The notes under the pieces were generated by a model. The model ran no database searches and was not told the origin of the DNA. It saw only the letters and a program-made list of their open reading frames with translations. From positions 20,061 through 84,060 of IMG/VR virus record IMGVR_UViG_3300032284_001133: a stretch of 64,000 nucleotides of DNA; one strand, given 5' to 3'. This DNA is from a virus. The position numbers and the translations under genes were made by a program. Shown in pieces: positions 34,201 through 45,700 of this stretch. Position 1 is the stretch's first letter. Every line of letters starts with the position of its first letter.

Positions 34201-36326
34201 CTAGTACAATATATGCAGGTTTACAGTATTGGAACGGACAATATACTTCTTTAAAGGGAGAAATTCCTCAAACATACTATGCAATAGAATATGCTAAAAA
34301 TCTAGCAGTTGATGTTATTTCAAATACAACAGTTACTCAACTTTTACAAACTGGTACTAATGTTGTCAATCAAGTTATCAACTACGATTTAACAAATGGA
34401 TCAACAGCTACAACATCTTTGCAAACTGCATTTGATATTGTAGCAGGTATTGTTCAATATGGTCCCGAAGCGGCACCATTAACTACTAAATCAAATCTAA
34501 CACAATTTATTGTTACATTAAGCACATCAACTACAGCAGGAGCATCTAACGATACAATTTATTTTGGTGATACATCAGTATATCCGTTGCAAGATGAATT
34601 TATACCTACTGCTTGGTCAACAAGTACCAACGCCGATAGAAGAATTGATCCGCACGGATCGGGCGGAGGTGCTCTTGTAGACGGTAATGCTCCATCGTTA
34701 AGAAGCCCTATTCAATCTTTTGTATTTGATGCGTTTACACAGGTTAATCAAGGTGGTAATGGCATACACATTATTAACAAGGGATATGCTCAGTTAGTTT
34801 CTGTGTTTACAATTTTCTGTGACGTTGCTGTTCATTGTGAAAGCGGTGGTATTTGTTCTATTACAAATAGTAATAGCAACTTTGGAGACTTATGTTTAGT
34901 ATCAGAGGGATTCGGTCCAAGAGAATTCGGAGGAACAATTTACAATCCTCCTATTGAAAACTATCCATTAGGGTTCTATCCATACAATCAAGAAGTGGCT
35001 GTATTTGTTCCTAATCCCCTTAATCGTCCACATATTAGTTTAGTAATGGAGGTAGTTCCTCCTGACACTTATGTTGACTACGATGGCAATATTGTTCCTT
35101 ATGTTAACGAACAAGGTTTTCCTGGATTTCTATCAGGTGCATCAAGCATGGATGTACTAACCACAGGATCATATGTTATTACAACAAATTCTTCAACTGG
35201 TATAGTTTTTGATACAACTGATATTGCAGTTGGACAAAATGTTTATATTGTAGATCAATATGGAAGCCAGTACGATTCACATAATAATCTATATCTAAAT
35301 GCAAATACAGTAGTTACAAAAGTAGAATACCAATCTATCACTTTAAGTAATCCTATTAATGCAGGCGGCGGCCAATCTGGAAATGCAAATTATTTTAATA
35401 TATACACATGCGGCAATGCGTATTATTCTATTTTGTCTAGCGTAGTTGCTCCAGATCCTATCCCTGCAGGTCAAAGCAAAATTACAGGTCAAGTTACTGA
35501 AACTATAGCGGCAATCAATTATGCTAATACCTTGTCTCAGAAAATTATTTCAAATCAAATTGTTACTAGTTTACAAACAGGAACAACAACATCTACTCAA
35601 ATTACAAATAATTCGTTAAATGGGGCACCTGCTGGTTCGTTTATTGCTAACGAATTTAATATTATTAACAGCATCATATTGACGGGTCCAAACAATGCCC
35701 CTGTAGTTACAACAACAGGTACAATCGCTACAAATGCACCCGATGCGGCCAGCTTGTTGTCATTAAACAGATCATTTATTCAAGATGAAGTTATTGCCTA
35801 TGTAAATTCAGCGTACCCTGGGTTTAATTACAATCAAAGAAAATGTAGAAGGGACGTTGGATTACTAATAGATGCAGTAGTAGCAGATTTGAATACAGGT
35901 GGAAATTTCCGTGCTATAGAAGCAGGAGGAACATACTATTCTAAATCAGGAACATATCATATTGTAACTCTTGAAGATAACGTAAGAAATCCTTTATTAT
36001 TTGTCGATGGGGTAACAGTTAACTTCTATCAACGTAGCTACATGAGCGCAAGCGGATATTTGTTTGAGTATGTAGGTGCTGGTACGCAATACGGCGCACT
36101 ACCTCAGGTAGGAAAAGCAGATCCTATACAGAGTAAAGAAGTAATTCAGTTAAATAATGGTAAGGTGTTCTTTACTTCAACGGATCAAAACGGTGATTTC
36201 AGGATCGGCCCAGGGCTCGTTATTAGCCAAGCAACAGGCGTTTTAAGTGGACGAACTTTCCAAAAGAGCTTGTATGCAGAAATGACACCGTTCATTTTAG
36301 CAGTTGAAGCTGGTAGCAGTGAGTAA
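31209..36326 (+). CDS. Giant fibre protein with beta-helix domains and Cys-x-Arg-Asp repeats (1705 residues)
   Basis: The N-terminus (residues 1-230) has fibre-type beta repeats with L-D-V-N-G-T-L-H-T. Residues ~240-400 look like a pectin-lyase-type beta-helix (V-T-M-D-G-N-D-S-N-D-G-R-A, then R-T-I-S-G-A-V). Four units of about 162 residues follow, each with an R-x-F-I/L helix, Y-N-Q-x-x-C-x-R-D-x-G-x-I-x-D and T-T-x-N-A-I-N-Y helix. A second beta-helix-like insertion (residues ~1120-1420, R-R-I-D-P-H-G-S-G-G-G-A) comes next, then a fifth unit and a C-terminal domain with S-A-S-G-Y-L-F-E-Y-V-G-A-G and N-G-D-F-R-I-G-P. Size and build say receptor-binding or long fibre protein. It is paralogous to the 3069-residue gene downstream. 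No protease or chaperone domain is seen. Confidence 0.75.
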   Translation: MAVGRITGPLLAQNLNRDGVDLSFETDLLYLDVNNGQIGIKTASPQYTLDVNGTLHTLNLIADNTSTIGLMVFSSTTSSSTVSTLHGPISIAPSGQENIYLVGNTFVTGDVRATGNFYARGNIQLGVYTATDTISFGGEVNTNITPFISSGTYYSTVTNGTTVTTFTTNTSVFSGFNFGSTTSYWAGGYFQDLYANTISPADTATNITMFPNPVLNSKGLPGNALTINGDIRVYGGSPIGTAPVVSNVLYVTMDGNDSNDGRAEDASRACRTISGAVNSPFYKQGTVIKVRSGHYYENNPIQLLPYTSVIGDDLRTTFIEPLNKTVDLFHVNSGVYIAQMQFRNLRRGQVTRYAPGGAGTYTTGAYCVAFPPSLTNPIDLFYSPYIQNCTNQSGPWLRDGTMFVPNQTVQVPNVVATSTYVAGTLTLTVNVVPGTIEMIEIGNTVNGSGIVTDSLNEVPVVVSIQNPDFGFNNAAILLTKNKNYLIAETIGYINYNNSGFTYNQDTCKRDLGLIIDAIIHDSVLGGNEKSVEAGLAYWTGNNNIISNEISTTTNAISYLGTIAQNIIANTHPGTTYQNTVQQYIDTDLTGGSVAGTNITACINTINDIIQNWAGVENAASLLTANRSFIQSEVVAYVNNTFGAPFNYDQTKCARDTGLIVDSISLDLMYQGTSQSNFTGLQYWNHSATTNSILLGEQTTTTNAINYIKNLALQIVTNTPIITHYQNTVPQVINSFTGTTTNITSEFNLIVSIINSGTHGVTDLIVPNGITSVNTLTVNTYNLLEANKTFLQAEAVAFVEATKTAGFHYTTATCYRDVGYIIDSVAFDILHSGNRQAIQAGTYYYGYSTTDSAIPNESIQTIAAYNYLKTIVEYVVTATPIQNPYQTYSLQNYSYPPATGLEVTTLKNDIDLIISIIKNGPSAAGPKTPIGLTPSSNPNVAKAYTLLNANRSFIASEIVSFINATFPQSGFKYNQDICYRDIGYIIDAVQNDILHKSNTSTIYAGLQYWNGQYTSLKGEIPQTYYAIEYAKNLAVDVISNTTVTQLLQTGTNVVNQVINYDLTNGSTATTSLQTAFDIVAGIVQYGPEAAPLTTKSNLTQFIVTLSTSTTAGASNDTIYFGDTSVYPLQDEFIPTAWSTSTNADRRIDPHGSGGGALVDGNAPSLRSPIQSFVFDAFTQVNQGGNGIHIINKGYAQLVSVFTIFCDVAVHCESGGICSITNSNSNFGDLCLVSEGFGPREFGGTIYNPPIENYPLGFYPYNQEVAVFVPNPLNRPHISLVMEVVPPDTYVDYDGNIVPYVNEQGFPGFLSGASSMDVLTTGSYVITTNSSTGIVFDTTDIAVGQNVYIVDQYGSQYDSHNNLYLNANTVVTKVEYQSITLSNPINAGGGQSGNANYFNIYTCGNAYYSILSSVVAPDPIPAGQSKITGQVTETIAAINYANTLSQKIISNQIVTSLQTGTTTSTQITNNSLNGAPAGSFIANEFNIINSIILTGPNNAPVVTTTGTIATNAPDAASLLSLNRSFIQDEVIAYVNSAYPGFNYNQRKCRRDVGLLIDAVVADLNTGGNFRAIEAGGTYYSKSGTYHIVTLEDNVRNPLLFVDGVTVNFYQRSYMSASGYLFEYVGAGTQYGALPQVGKADPIQSKEVIQLNNGKVFFTSTDQNGDFRIGPGLVISQATGVLSGRTFQKSLYAEMTPFILAVEAGSSE
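32268..32326 (+). repeat. 59-bp block shared with the 3069-residue gene
   Basis: This block is identical to 37432-37490 except one base, while flanking sequence has diverged at many third positions. It codes for the G-G-A-G-T-Y-T-T-G-A-Y-C-V-A segment of the beta-helix domain. Confidence 0.85.
32640..35960 (+). repeat. Five-copy Cys-x-Arg-Asp protein repeat
   Basis: The Cys codons of the signature lie at 32727, 33162, 33645, 34137 and 35844. The first four are 435, 483 and 492 bases apart; the last is displaced by an inserted beta-helix-like domain. Units are diverged at the DNA level but keep C-x-R-D-x-G and a downstream S/N-x-x-A-G/x-x-Y-W/Y. Confidence 0.75.
36061..36106 (+). repeat. 46-bp exact block shared with the 3069-residue gene
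   Basis: Identical to 45701-45746. It codes for part of the shared C-terminal domain (Y-V-G-A-G-T-Q-Y-G-A-L-P). Flanks differ at silent sites, which suggests recent gene conversion or strong selection. Confidence 0.85.
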
Positions 36327-36343
36327 AAATTAAGGAGAAATAA

Positions 36344-36730
36344 ATGGCATTAATTCCATTAAACACGTTTAGAACAATGACAGCGGTCTTGAATACCTCT
36401 ACCACTGCCACTGTTTACGTAGCACCAATTGGTGTTACAAGTATTATATTGATGGCGCAGGTTGCTAATGTTGATAACAATAACGCACATTATGTAACTA
36501 TGAGCCACCATAGAAATTTTAGAGTATTACCGAATGCACAAGGCAATAACGGTCAAGCACCAAATGTTATAACAGAAATTGTCTATGGATTTGGCGTTCC
36601 TAACAATGATTCGGCATCGCTGATTTCAGGTAAGATGATTTTAGAAAGCCAAGATAGCGTTATTGCTTATGCTGATACAACATCGACTATGAAGTTAACA
36701 TTATCGATTCTTGAGACAGCTAATACATAA
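36344..36730 (+). CDS. Small beta-sandwich virion protein (128 residues)
   Basis: Sits between the two giant fibre paralogues, 17 bases after one and 14 before the other, with AAGGAG before the ATG. Sequence pattern: A-T-V-Y-V-A-P-I-G-V-T-S-I-I-L near residues 22-36, then H-Y-V-T-M-S-H-H-R-N-F near 50 and I-L-E-S-Q-D-S-V near 101. It resembles in layout the 105-residue protein at 30031. A role as fibre connector or cap is inferred from position only. Confidence 0.6.
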   Translation: MALIPLNTFRTMTAVLNTSTTATVYVAPIGVTSIILMAQVANVDNNNAHYVTMSHHRNFRVLPNAQGNNGQAPNVITEIVYGFGVPNNDSASLISGKMILESQDSVIAYADTTSTMKLTLSILETANT

Positions 36731-36744
36731 TAAAGAGATAGAAC

Positions 36745-39700
36745 ATGCCTAAGTTACTAAGTAATAGAAAACCGGTTTTTCCGCCAAATAAGTTAACCGA
36801 TGATAGATTTAAATATCTCGGCCTAAGTCAGGCTCAACCTGCATTAGGAGAAGCTCCTACACAAAATGAGGGCTATACTATTCAGACTGATGGTACCGGT
36901 AAAGCTACATTTAGTGACACATTAGGTCAATTAAAATTTGTTAGTCAAAATATTAGTACAACATTACCTGGTGATATGACCTTTACTAATACCAATGGTA
37001 ACATTGTTATTAGTCCGTATGTTAAAGCACAAATAAATGGAAATTTTGAAGTAGAAGGTGATATTCTTGTCAAAGGTAAAAATCCATTAGGTACAGCACC
37101 AGTAGTCAGTAACGTACTTTATGTAACCATGGACGGTGATGATAAAAATGATGGTCGTGCTATGGATGCTACTCGTGCTTGTCGTACTATTAGTGGAGCT
37201 GTTCGTAGTCCTTACTATCAAGAAGGTACAGTCATTAAAGTATCATCAGGTCATTATTACGAAGAAAATCCTATTCCATTAAAAGGTTATACTTGTGTTA
37301 TTGGCGATGATTTAAGAACCGTTTTTATTGAACCATTAAATAGAGATCAAGATTTATTTCACGTTAACTCAGGTGTATATGTTGCACAAATGCAAATGCG
37401 TAATTTACGCAGAGGTAGTGTTGAACGCTATGCCCCAGGCGGAGCAGGTACATATACCACCGGTGCTTATTGCGTAGCATTTCCTCCTAGCTTAACCGAT
37501 CCTATTGATCTATATTACAGTCCATATATTCAAAATTGTACTAACCAAACAGGTCCTTGGTTAATGGACGGAACAATGTTTGTTCCAAACCAAACTGTTC
37601 AAATTCCTTTAGCAGCCGGTACAGCAACTTGGAGTGCAAATACCAATACAATTACTGTAGCAGTAAACTTAGGTACAATTTCAGTTGGCATGGCAGTCAA
37701 TGACGCGGCTAATGAGGGTTACAGAAATGCTCAATTGTTATTGCAAGAAAATAAAGTATTTTTACAAACTGAAGTTAATGCGTTCATTAATACAGAATAT
37801 TCAAGTCTAGTGTATGATACATCATTGAGTTTTAGAGATGTTGGTACACTAGTTGATGCAGTATCGGGTGATGCAAGATTTGGCGGTAACGGCCGAAGTA
37901 TTATTGCAGGTTTATCATACTGGAACGGAAACACCAGTGTACTAACCACTAATGAATCTCTTGCTTGTGTAGCGGCAATTAATTACCTTGCAACATTGGC
38001 TCAGTCAATTATAACTAATACTACTATAGCTTCACCGTATCAAAATTCAGTTTCTCAAACAATTGATAATTCTTTATCTGGTGGATCTGTAGTTTCAACT
38101 CGTATAACAAATTTATTTTCTATTATAACATCTATAATAACTGGAGGTCCTGGTTCGGAACCTGCTAGAGTAGATGATTTATACGGATTAATTTATCCAA
38201 CCGGTCTAAGTCCCAATCAAGTTAATAATGCAAGTACAGTTACAAATGTAGTAGACAACGGTGGTGGCTCATTTACCATTACGTTAAGTTCGCCGACCGT
38301 GTCTGAAAGCGATGATGCTACATTATATTTTGGTTATACAACAGTTTACCCATATTTAGATGCAGACATTCCTGATTACTGGTCAACAAGTACCAACGCC
38401 GATAGAAGACTAGATCCTCACGGAGCTGGAGGAGGAGCTTTAGTTGACGGAAATGCACCTTCTTTAAAATCTCCTATTCAATCATTTGTGTTCGATGCCT
38501 TTACTCAAGTTACACAGGGCGGACATGGCATACACATTATTAATAACGGATATGCACAGCTAGTTTCTGTGTTTACATTGTTCTGCGATCAGGCGGTTAC
38601 AACAGAAAACGGCGGTATCGCTTCTATTACTAACTCTAACGCCAACTTTGGTGATTTATGTTTAGTGTCTAAAGGTCTAGGAAAATTAGATTTTTCTGGA
38701 ATTGTTTGGAATCCCCCATACCCAACAAATAGACCTAATGGGCAATTCTATCCATTGGGTTACTGGCCGCAAAGACAACAAATGGAAGTGTTTATTCCTA
38801 ACAGCGTAAATCGACCACATATTGGTTTGGTTATGGAAGTTGTTCCTCCTGATACCTATCTAGATTACAGTAGCAATCGAGTACCGTACGTCAACTCAGA
38901 AGGTTATCCCGGTTATCTAGTTGCGGCATCTAATACAGGTACAATTACAACCGGTAGTTATACAATTAGTGGAATTGACACTACTGATATTGCAGTAGGA
39001 CATACTTTATACATTAGAGATATTTACGGACTCGAAGGGCCGTACGGAAGCACAACTACCTATGTAACAACAGGTACTCAGGTAGTTGACGTAGGGTTCC
39101 AAACTGTTACTCTAGATCAACCTATTTTAACAGGCGGCGGAGATGTTACAAATCCAAATTATCTAAATTTATATTTCTGCGGTAATGCTTACTATACAGT
39201 TTTATCAAGCCAAATTGATGAAACTTTATCTCATACCGGATCTGTTGCAACATCAGTTATTCCTGGAGAAGTAACTACTACCGCTAATGCTATTGCCTAT
39301 GCAAGAGATCTAGCGGTACAAATTATTGCAAATCAAACAGCAACATTATACCAAACAGATGTTGCTCAAATAATAGATCCAACATTTAATACAGGTGGTC
39401 CGCAAGGCCCTACTATTATTGATAGATTTAACGATATTATTGGTGTTATTACCGGAGGTAATCCTCAATTAGAATATAACATCAACGGACAATTTAAGAA
39501 AACAGATCAAAGTGTATTAGATGCGGCTAAATTATTAGAAAAGAATAGAAATTTTATTCAGGCACAAACTGCGGCATACGCAGATACACTATGGCCAAGC
39601 CGTTATAGTTATAATGCAGAAATCTGTGCTCGTGATACAGGACTGATTGTAGATGCTATTGCACAAGACATGTTGTTTAGTGGAACAAGCCAAAGTACTT

Positions 39701-42700
39701 TTGCGGCAATTCAATATTGGAATCAAGGCGATTCTAATATTCCTAACGAATCATATCAAACAATTCAAGCAGTTAAGTATCTAAAAACTTTAGCAGAACA
39801 AGTTGTTACAAATACAACAGGTACACGTTATCAATCAACCGTAACTCAAGTATTAACAGCATACACAGCAACTTCTGTCGAACAATCAATTATTGGTACA
39901 GATTTTGATGTCATTACTAATATTATGAGTAATGGTATTGCAGGAGTAACTGATAATATTGTTCCTAACAGTTTAACTTCTAGCACAAATACTGCAACCG
40001 TTGCGGCATTTAGAAATTTACAAGCAAATAAATTATTTTTGCAAAATGAAGTTATTGCTTATGTAAATGCAAATAAAAACTTTACATACAATTCTACTTC
40101 ATGTGGACGCGATACTGGATTGTTAGTCGATGCTGTAGCATTTGATTTATTATACCCAACTCCTACAGATAGCCAATCAACTTTTGCGGCTATTCAATAT
40201 TATAACCAAAGTGGTTATATTACTAACATTGCAGGAGAAATTACAACTACTACAAATGCAGTTAACTATCTAAAATCGTTAGCACAAAAAGTTATTGTAA
40301 ACGATAAGACTGGTACACGTTATCAAACTGCTATTGCACAAACAACCGGTACAGCGGCAACAAGTGCTGAACAAACTGCAATCGCAAACGATTTTACAGT
40401 TATTACAAATATCTTAACTGGCGGAGTTGCAAATATTACTGACACTATTGTTCCTAACGGAGCCGCAAGCACCAGCACCAGTATTTTAAACGCTTACAAC
40501 TTGTTAGAAGCCAACAAGGCATACTTACAAGCAGAAACAATTGCCTATATTGATGCAACACGTACAGGAACATTTGTTTATAATGAAAAGAAATGCAAGC
40601 GCGATACAGGTATTATTATCGACGATATTTCTCGTGATTTATATTTTGGTGGCACTAGTCAAAGTACGTTTGCTGGTTTACAATATTGGAATCAAAACGG
40701 TTATACCGGCGCTATTGCTAGTGAAATCACAACAACTACAAATTCTATTAACTATCTAAGTCAGTTGGCTCAGCAAATTGTTACAAATGATACAAGCGGT
40801 ACACGTTACAGCGGCGGCACACAGATTACAAATCCAATTGCCGCAGGTTCGAGTGCAGAAGCCGCAATCCTTGCCGCAGATTTTTCTGTAATTACAGATA
40901 TTCTAACAAACGGCACAGCAGGAGTAACTGATAAAATTGTTGCAAACGGAATTGTTGCAAGTTCTACACAAACTGTAATTAATTCTTACAACTTATTGGC
41001 GGCTAACCGTGCATACCTACAGGCAGAAGTTGTTGCTTGGGTAGAAGCACAGTATCCTACATTCGCATTTGACTCTTCTAAGTGCTTCCGTGATGTAGGC
41101 TACATGGTAGATAGTGTTAGCTTTGACTTATTGTATGGCGGTAATCGTCAAGCAATTCAGTCAGGTGTTTATTACTATAGTTTTAATGCTAGCTCATCTG
41201 CAATACCAGGTGAACAAACACAGACTATTGCGGCTTACAACTTTATGTCAAATTTGATTGGACAAATTGTTACCAACACAACTGCAACAACTTACCAATC
41301 TAAAGTTTCTCAAGTAAGAAGCCTACCAGCGGCAACCAGTTCTGAAGCAACTACACTTCAAGCAAAACTTACAAACATTGTAAACATTATTACAAATGGT
41401 CCAAGTGTAGCACCTACTAAGACAGCTATTACAAAAACACCAAGTGGTAATGCTAATGTTGCTAAAGCAGTTGCGATTATAGAAGCAAACAAAGCATTTA
41501 TCCAGGCAGAAGTTACAGCATGGATTAATCAAACATACAATATTTTCTCATACGATGAAGATAAATGCTCACGTGATGTTGGTTATATGATCGACTCAGT
41601 TGCATTTGACTTGGTACATGGCGGCAATCGTCAGGCAATTCAGTCAGGTGTAGCATACTATAATTACACTGGAGTAAATTCAGTGGGAACAGAGCTTCCA
41701 CAAATTAATGCGGCCTATGCTAGATTAAAATCTGTGATTAATACTATCGTCACAGGCGGCACAGTTGTTAGAAGTACCAGCAATACTTCTACTCAAGTAA
41801 CCGGTCTACCATCAGCAACTATTACTGAAGCAAATGCATTAGGTGCCAAAGTTGATTATATCTTAAGTGTAATTAACGGAGGAACTGGCGTTGCAAATAC
41901 TCTTACACCTATCAGTTTAACTGCAAGTTCTGATGTAAATGTACAACGTGCATTTACAATTCTTGAAGCAAACAGAACATTTATTACAAAAGAAATTGTT
42001 GCTTATGTAAACGATAACTTTGCTAACTTTACATACTTGCCGTCAACCTGTGCTCGCGATGTTGGATACATCGTTGATTCTGTAAGTTTTGACTTGGTAT
42101 ATGGCGGTAACAGACAAGCTACGCAAAGCGGTGTTTATTATTTTGGACATAACGGTAGTTCTACTGTTATTCCTGGCGAACAAACACAAACTGTTGCGGC
42201 TTATAACTTTATCAAATCATTAATTTCTAATATTGTAGTTGGTACACAGATTGCTGAGCCACAACAAGATAGAATATTACAAATTGTTTCAACAAGCACA
42301 GGCACATCTAGTGAAATTACTCTTGCAGATTCGTTGGTTGATAATATTACTAATATTATTACTAATGGTCCAAGCGTTGCTCCTAGCCCAACATCTATTA
42401 CACTAGCACCTAGTACAGATACCAACGTAGTTAATGCAACCAAGTTACTAGAAGCAAATAGAGATTTTATAACAGCCGAAGTTATTGCCTATATTGGAAA
42501 TACATTCCATACGCAATTTAATTACAACGAAGCAATATGCGCTCGTGATACAGGATTGATTATAGATGCTCTTGCACAAGATTTAGTATTTGGTGGAACA
42601 AGTCAAAGTACGTTTGCTGGAATTCAATATTATACACAAGGTTCTACGTTTATTCCTGGAGAAATAACAACTACAACAAATGCTATTAACTACGCAAAAC

Positions 42701-45700
42701 AAATAGCACAAAAAATAGTGTTAAATGACACAACGGGCTATAGATATCAAAGTACTGTAACTCAAATTACAACTATAACACAGGCTACAATTAATGAAGT
42801 TAATGCAATATCGAATGATTTTGGAATTATTACAACAATTCTAAACAACGGTATTGCTGGTGTTACAGACACTATTGTTCCTAATAGTTTAACAGCAAGT
42901 ACAGATGCAAATATTGTCAATGCCTATAACAATTTGCAAGCAAATAAATCTTATATTCAAAATGAAGTTGTTGCTTATGTAAATGCAACATCTAATTTTC
43001 AATACAATAATGCAACCTGTTTTAGAGATGTTGGATTAATTGTAGATAGTTTAGCATTTGATTTGTTATATCCTACAACTAATAACAGTCAGTCGACATT
43101 TGCGGCTATTCAATACTGGAATCAAAATGGTTACACAGGTTCAATTGGCAGTGAAATTACAACAACTACCAATTCAATTGTATATCTAAGTCAATTAGCA
43201 CAAAAAATTGTAGTAGGCGATAAGAGCGGTACACGTTATCAAAGCATTATATCGCAAACTACAGGAACTAACATTGGCTTGCCACAAGACGCGGCCGCTG
43301 TTGGTAACGATTTTGGTATTGTTTTAGATATTTTAAGCACAGGTCCTGCAAGTGTAACTGAAGCAATTATATCAAACGGTAGAGCAAGTAATACAACTTC
43401 TACAAATAATGCCTACAATTTATTATTAAATAATCTTGCTTATATGCAAGCAGAAGTTTTAGCCTATATTACAACAACAGCACCTACTTTTGCATATAAT
43501 ACAAGCACATGTATGCGTGATGTAGGGTACATTGTTGATAGTGTTGCATTTGATTTACTACATGGTGGCAATCGCCAGGCAATTCAAGCTGGTACTTATT
43601 ACTATGGTTATAGTTCAACAAGTACAGCGGTACCTAATGAACTACCTCAAGTAACAGCCGCATACAACTATATGAAGAGCGTAATTGCTTCTATAGTAAC
43701 AGGTCAAACTATAACTCCTAGTGTAGGTAATACAGTTCCTCAAGTAACATACATGTTACCTGCAGGTACTACTGAAGTTAGCACACTAAACAGTCTAATT
43801 GACAAAATTGTTAATGTTATCAATAATGGTCCTGATACTGTTACTGCTAAGACACCAATATCATTAGTAGGTAGTACAAGTCAAACCGCAGACAATGCAT
43901 TTAATTTATTAATAGCAAATAGAGAATTTATACAATCAGAAGTTACTTCATGGATTAATAATAAATTCTGTGGATTCAACTACGATGAAGCTAAGTGTTT
44001 CCGAGATGTTGGTTATATGATTGACAGTGTAAGTTTTGATTTGTTGCACGGCGGAAACAAACAAGCAGTTCAAAGCGGAGTTTACTACTACGGTCATAGT
44101 ACAAGTACTACTGTTCCACCTACTGAAATTCCACAGGTAACTGCGGCCTACGAATTTATTTCTAGTATTAGTTCTAAGATTGTAACTAACACTCTTGTTG
44201 CTCCGTATCAAAATAAAGTTACACAAGTAATTAACACAGGTACAAGTGCATCTGCCGCAGATATTGCAGACATCAAGAGTAATTTAAGTTTAATTACTAA
44301 TATTATTAGCAATGGACCAAGCGTGGCTCCGAGTCCTACATCAATTCCATTGACTGCTAGTGTAACAACAAGCACATTGGCAGCAGGAGCGTTGTTAGAA
44401 GCTAATAGAGCATTTATTGTAGCAGAAACTATTTCTTATATAAATCAAACATATGACACAGGATTTGCCTACAATGTTGCTAATTGTAATAGAGATACTG
44501 GACTAATTGTAGATAGTCTAGCATTTGATTTATTGTTTGGCGGAGAAAGTCAAAGTGCATTTGCTGGTTTACAGTATTGGAATCAAGATACCTATACAGG
44601 AAATATTGGAACCGAAGTTACAACTACTACTAATGCAATTAGATACCTAAGAGAAATTGCTCAAAAGGTTATTTTAAATGAAACAATTACTAACTCAGTT
44701 GGTAATACTGCTACTCAGGTAATTAACTTACCAGTTGGTAGTGTTGCGGCAGCTACATCAGTATACAACAATATTGATTTAATTGCTAATATATTACTAA
44801 ATGGTTCTGCAGGTATAACTGATCAAATTATTCCTAATGGAATTGCATCTACTGATACTGGTATTACAAATGCTTATGCGATATTAGAAGCCAACAAGGC
44901 ATTCTTACAAACAGAAGTTGTTGCACGTATTAACGCAGATAATCCAGACTTTAACTACAACCAAGCAACCTGTTATAGAGATGTTGGTTACATCGTTGAT
45001 AGTATAAGTTTTGATTTGTTATACGGCGGCAACAGACAAAGTATACAGAGCGGTGTTTACTATTACAACTTTAACGGAACTGAAACTATTGTTAAAGATG
45101 AAATGCCACAGGTAACCGCAGCCTACAAATATATAAGAGATATGATTCCTTATATTATTACTGGTACACTAATTCCTCAATCGTATCAGTCTAAAGTATA
45201 TCAAAATTCTAAAAATATAGTTTCTCAAATAACTGACATAGCAGTTGGCACCGGTTCTGAAGTTACAGAAATACAAGGTAGTTTAGATTTAATCACTAAT
45301 ATTATTAGCGAAGGTCCAAGTGTTGCTCCTTCTAAGGTTCCTATTGGGTTAACTCCAAATACGTCTGCAAACGTAGTAAACGCTTTCAATATTTTATTAG
45401 CGAATAGAGCATTTATACAAGCGGAAGTACTGGCTTTTGTAGATTATTCATATACATATAATCCTCCATATAACAAAAATAAATGTTATAGAGATATGGG
45501 TTCAATTGTAGATGCAATAATTTACGATTTAACATATGGCGGAAACTATAGATCTATTAACGTTGGTAATGGATATTATTATAGACAAGGTCAATACCAT
45601 GTTATTACATTAGAACAAAACGTTCTAGACCCAACATTGTTTATAGATGGTGCAACAGTTAACTTCTATCAACAAAGTTATATTTCAGCGTCTGGATATC

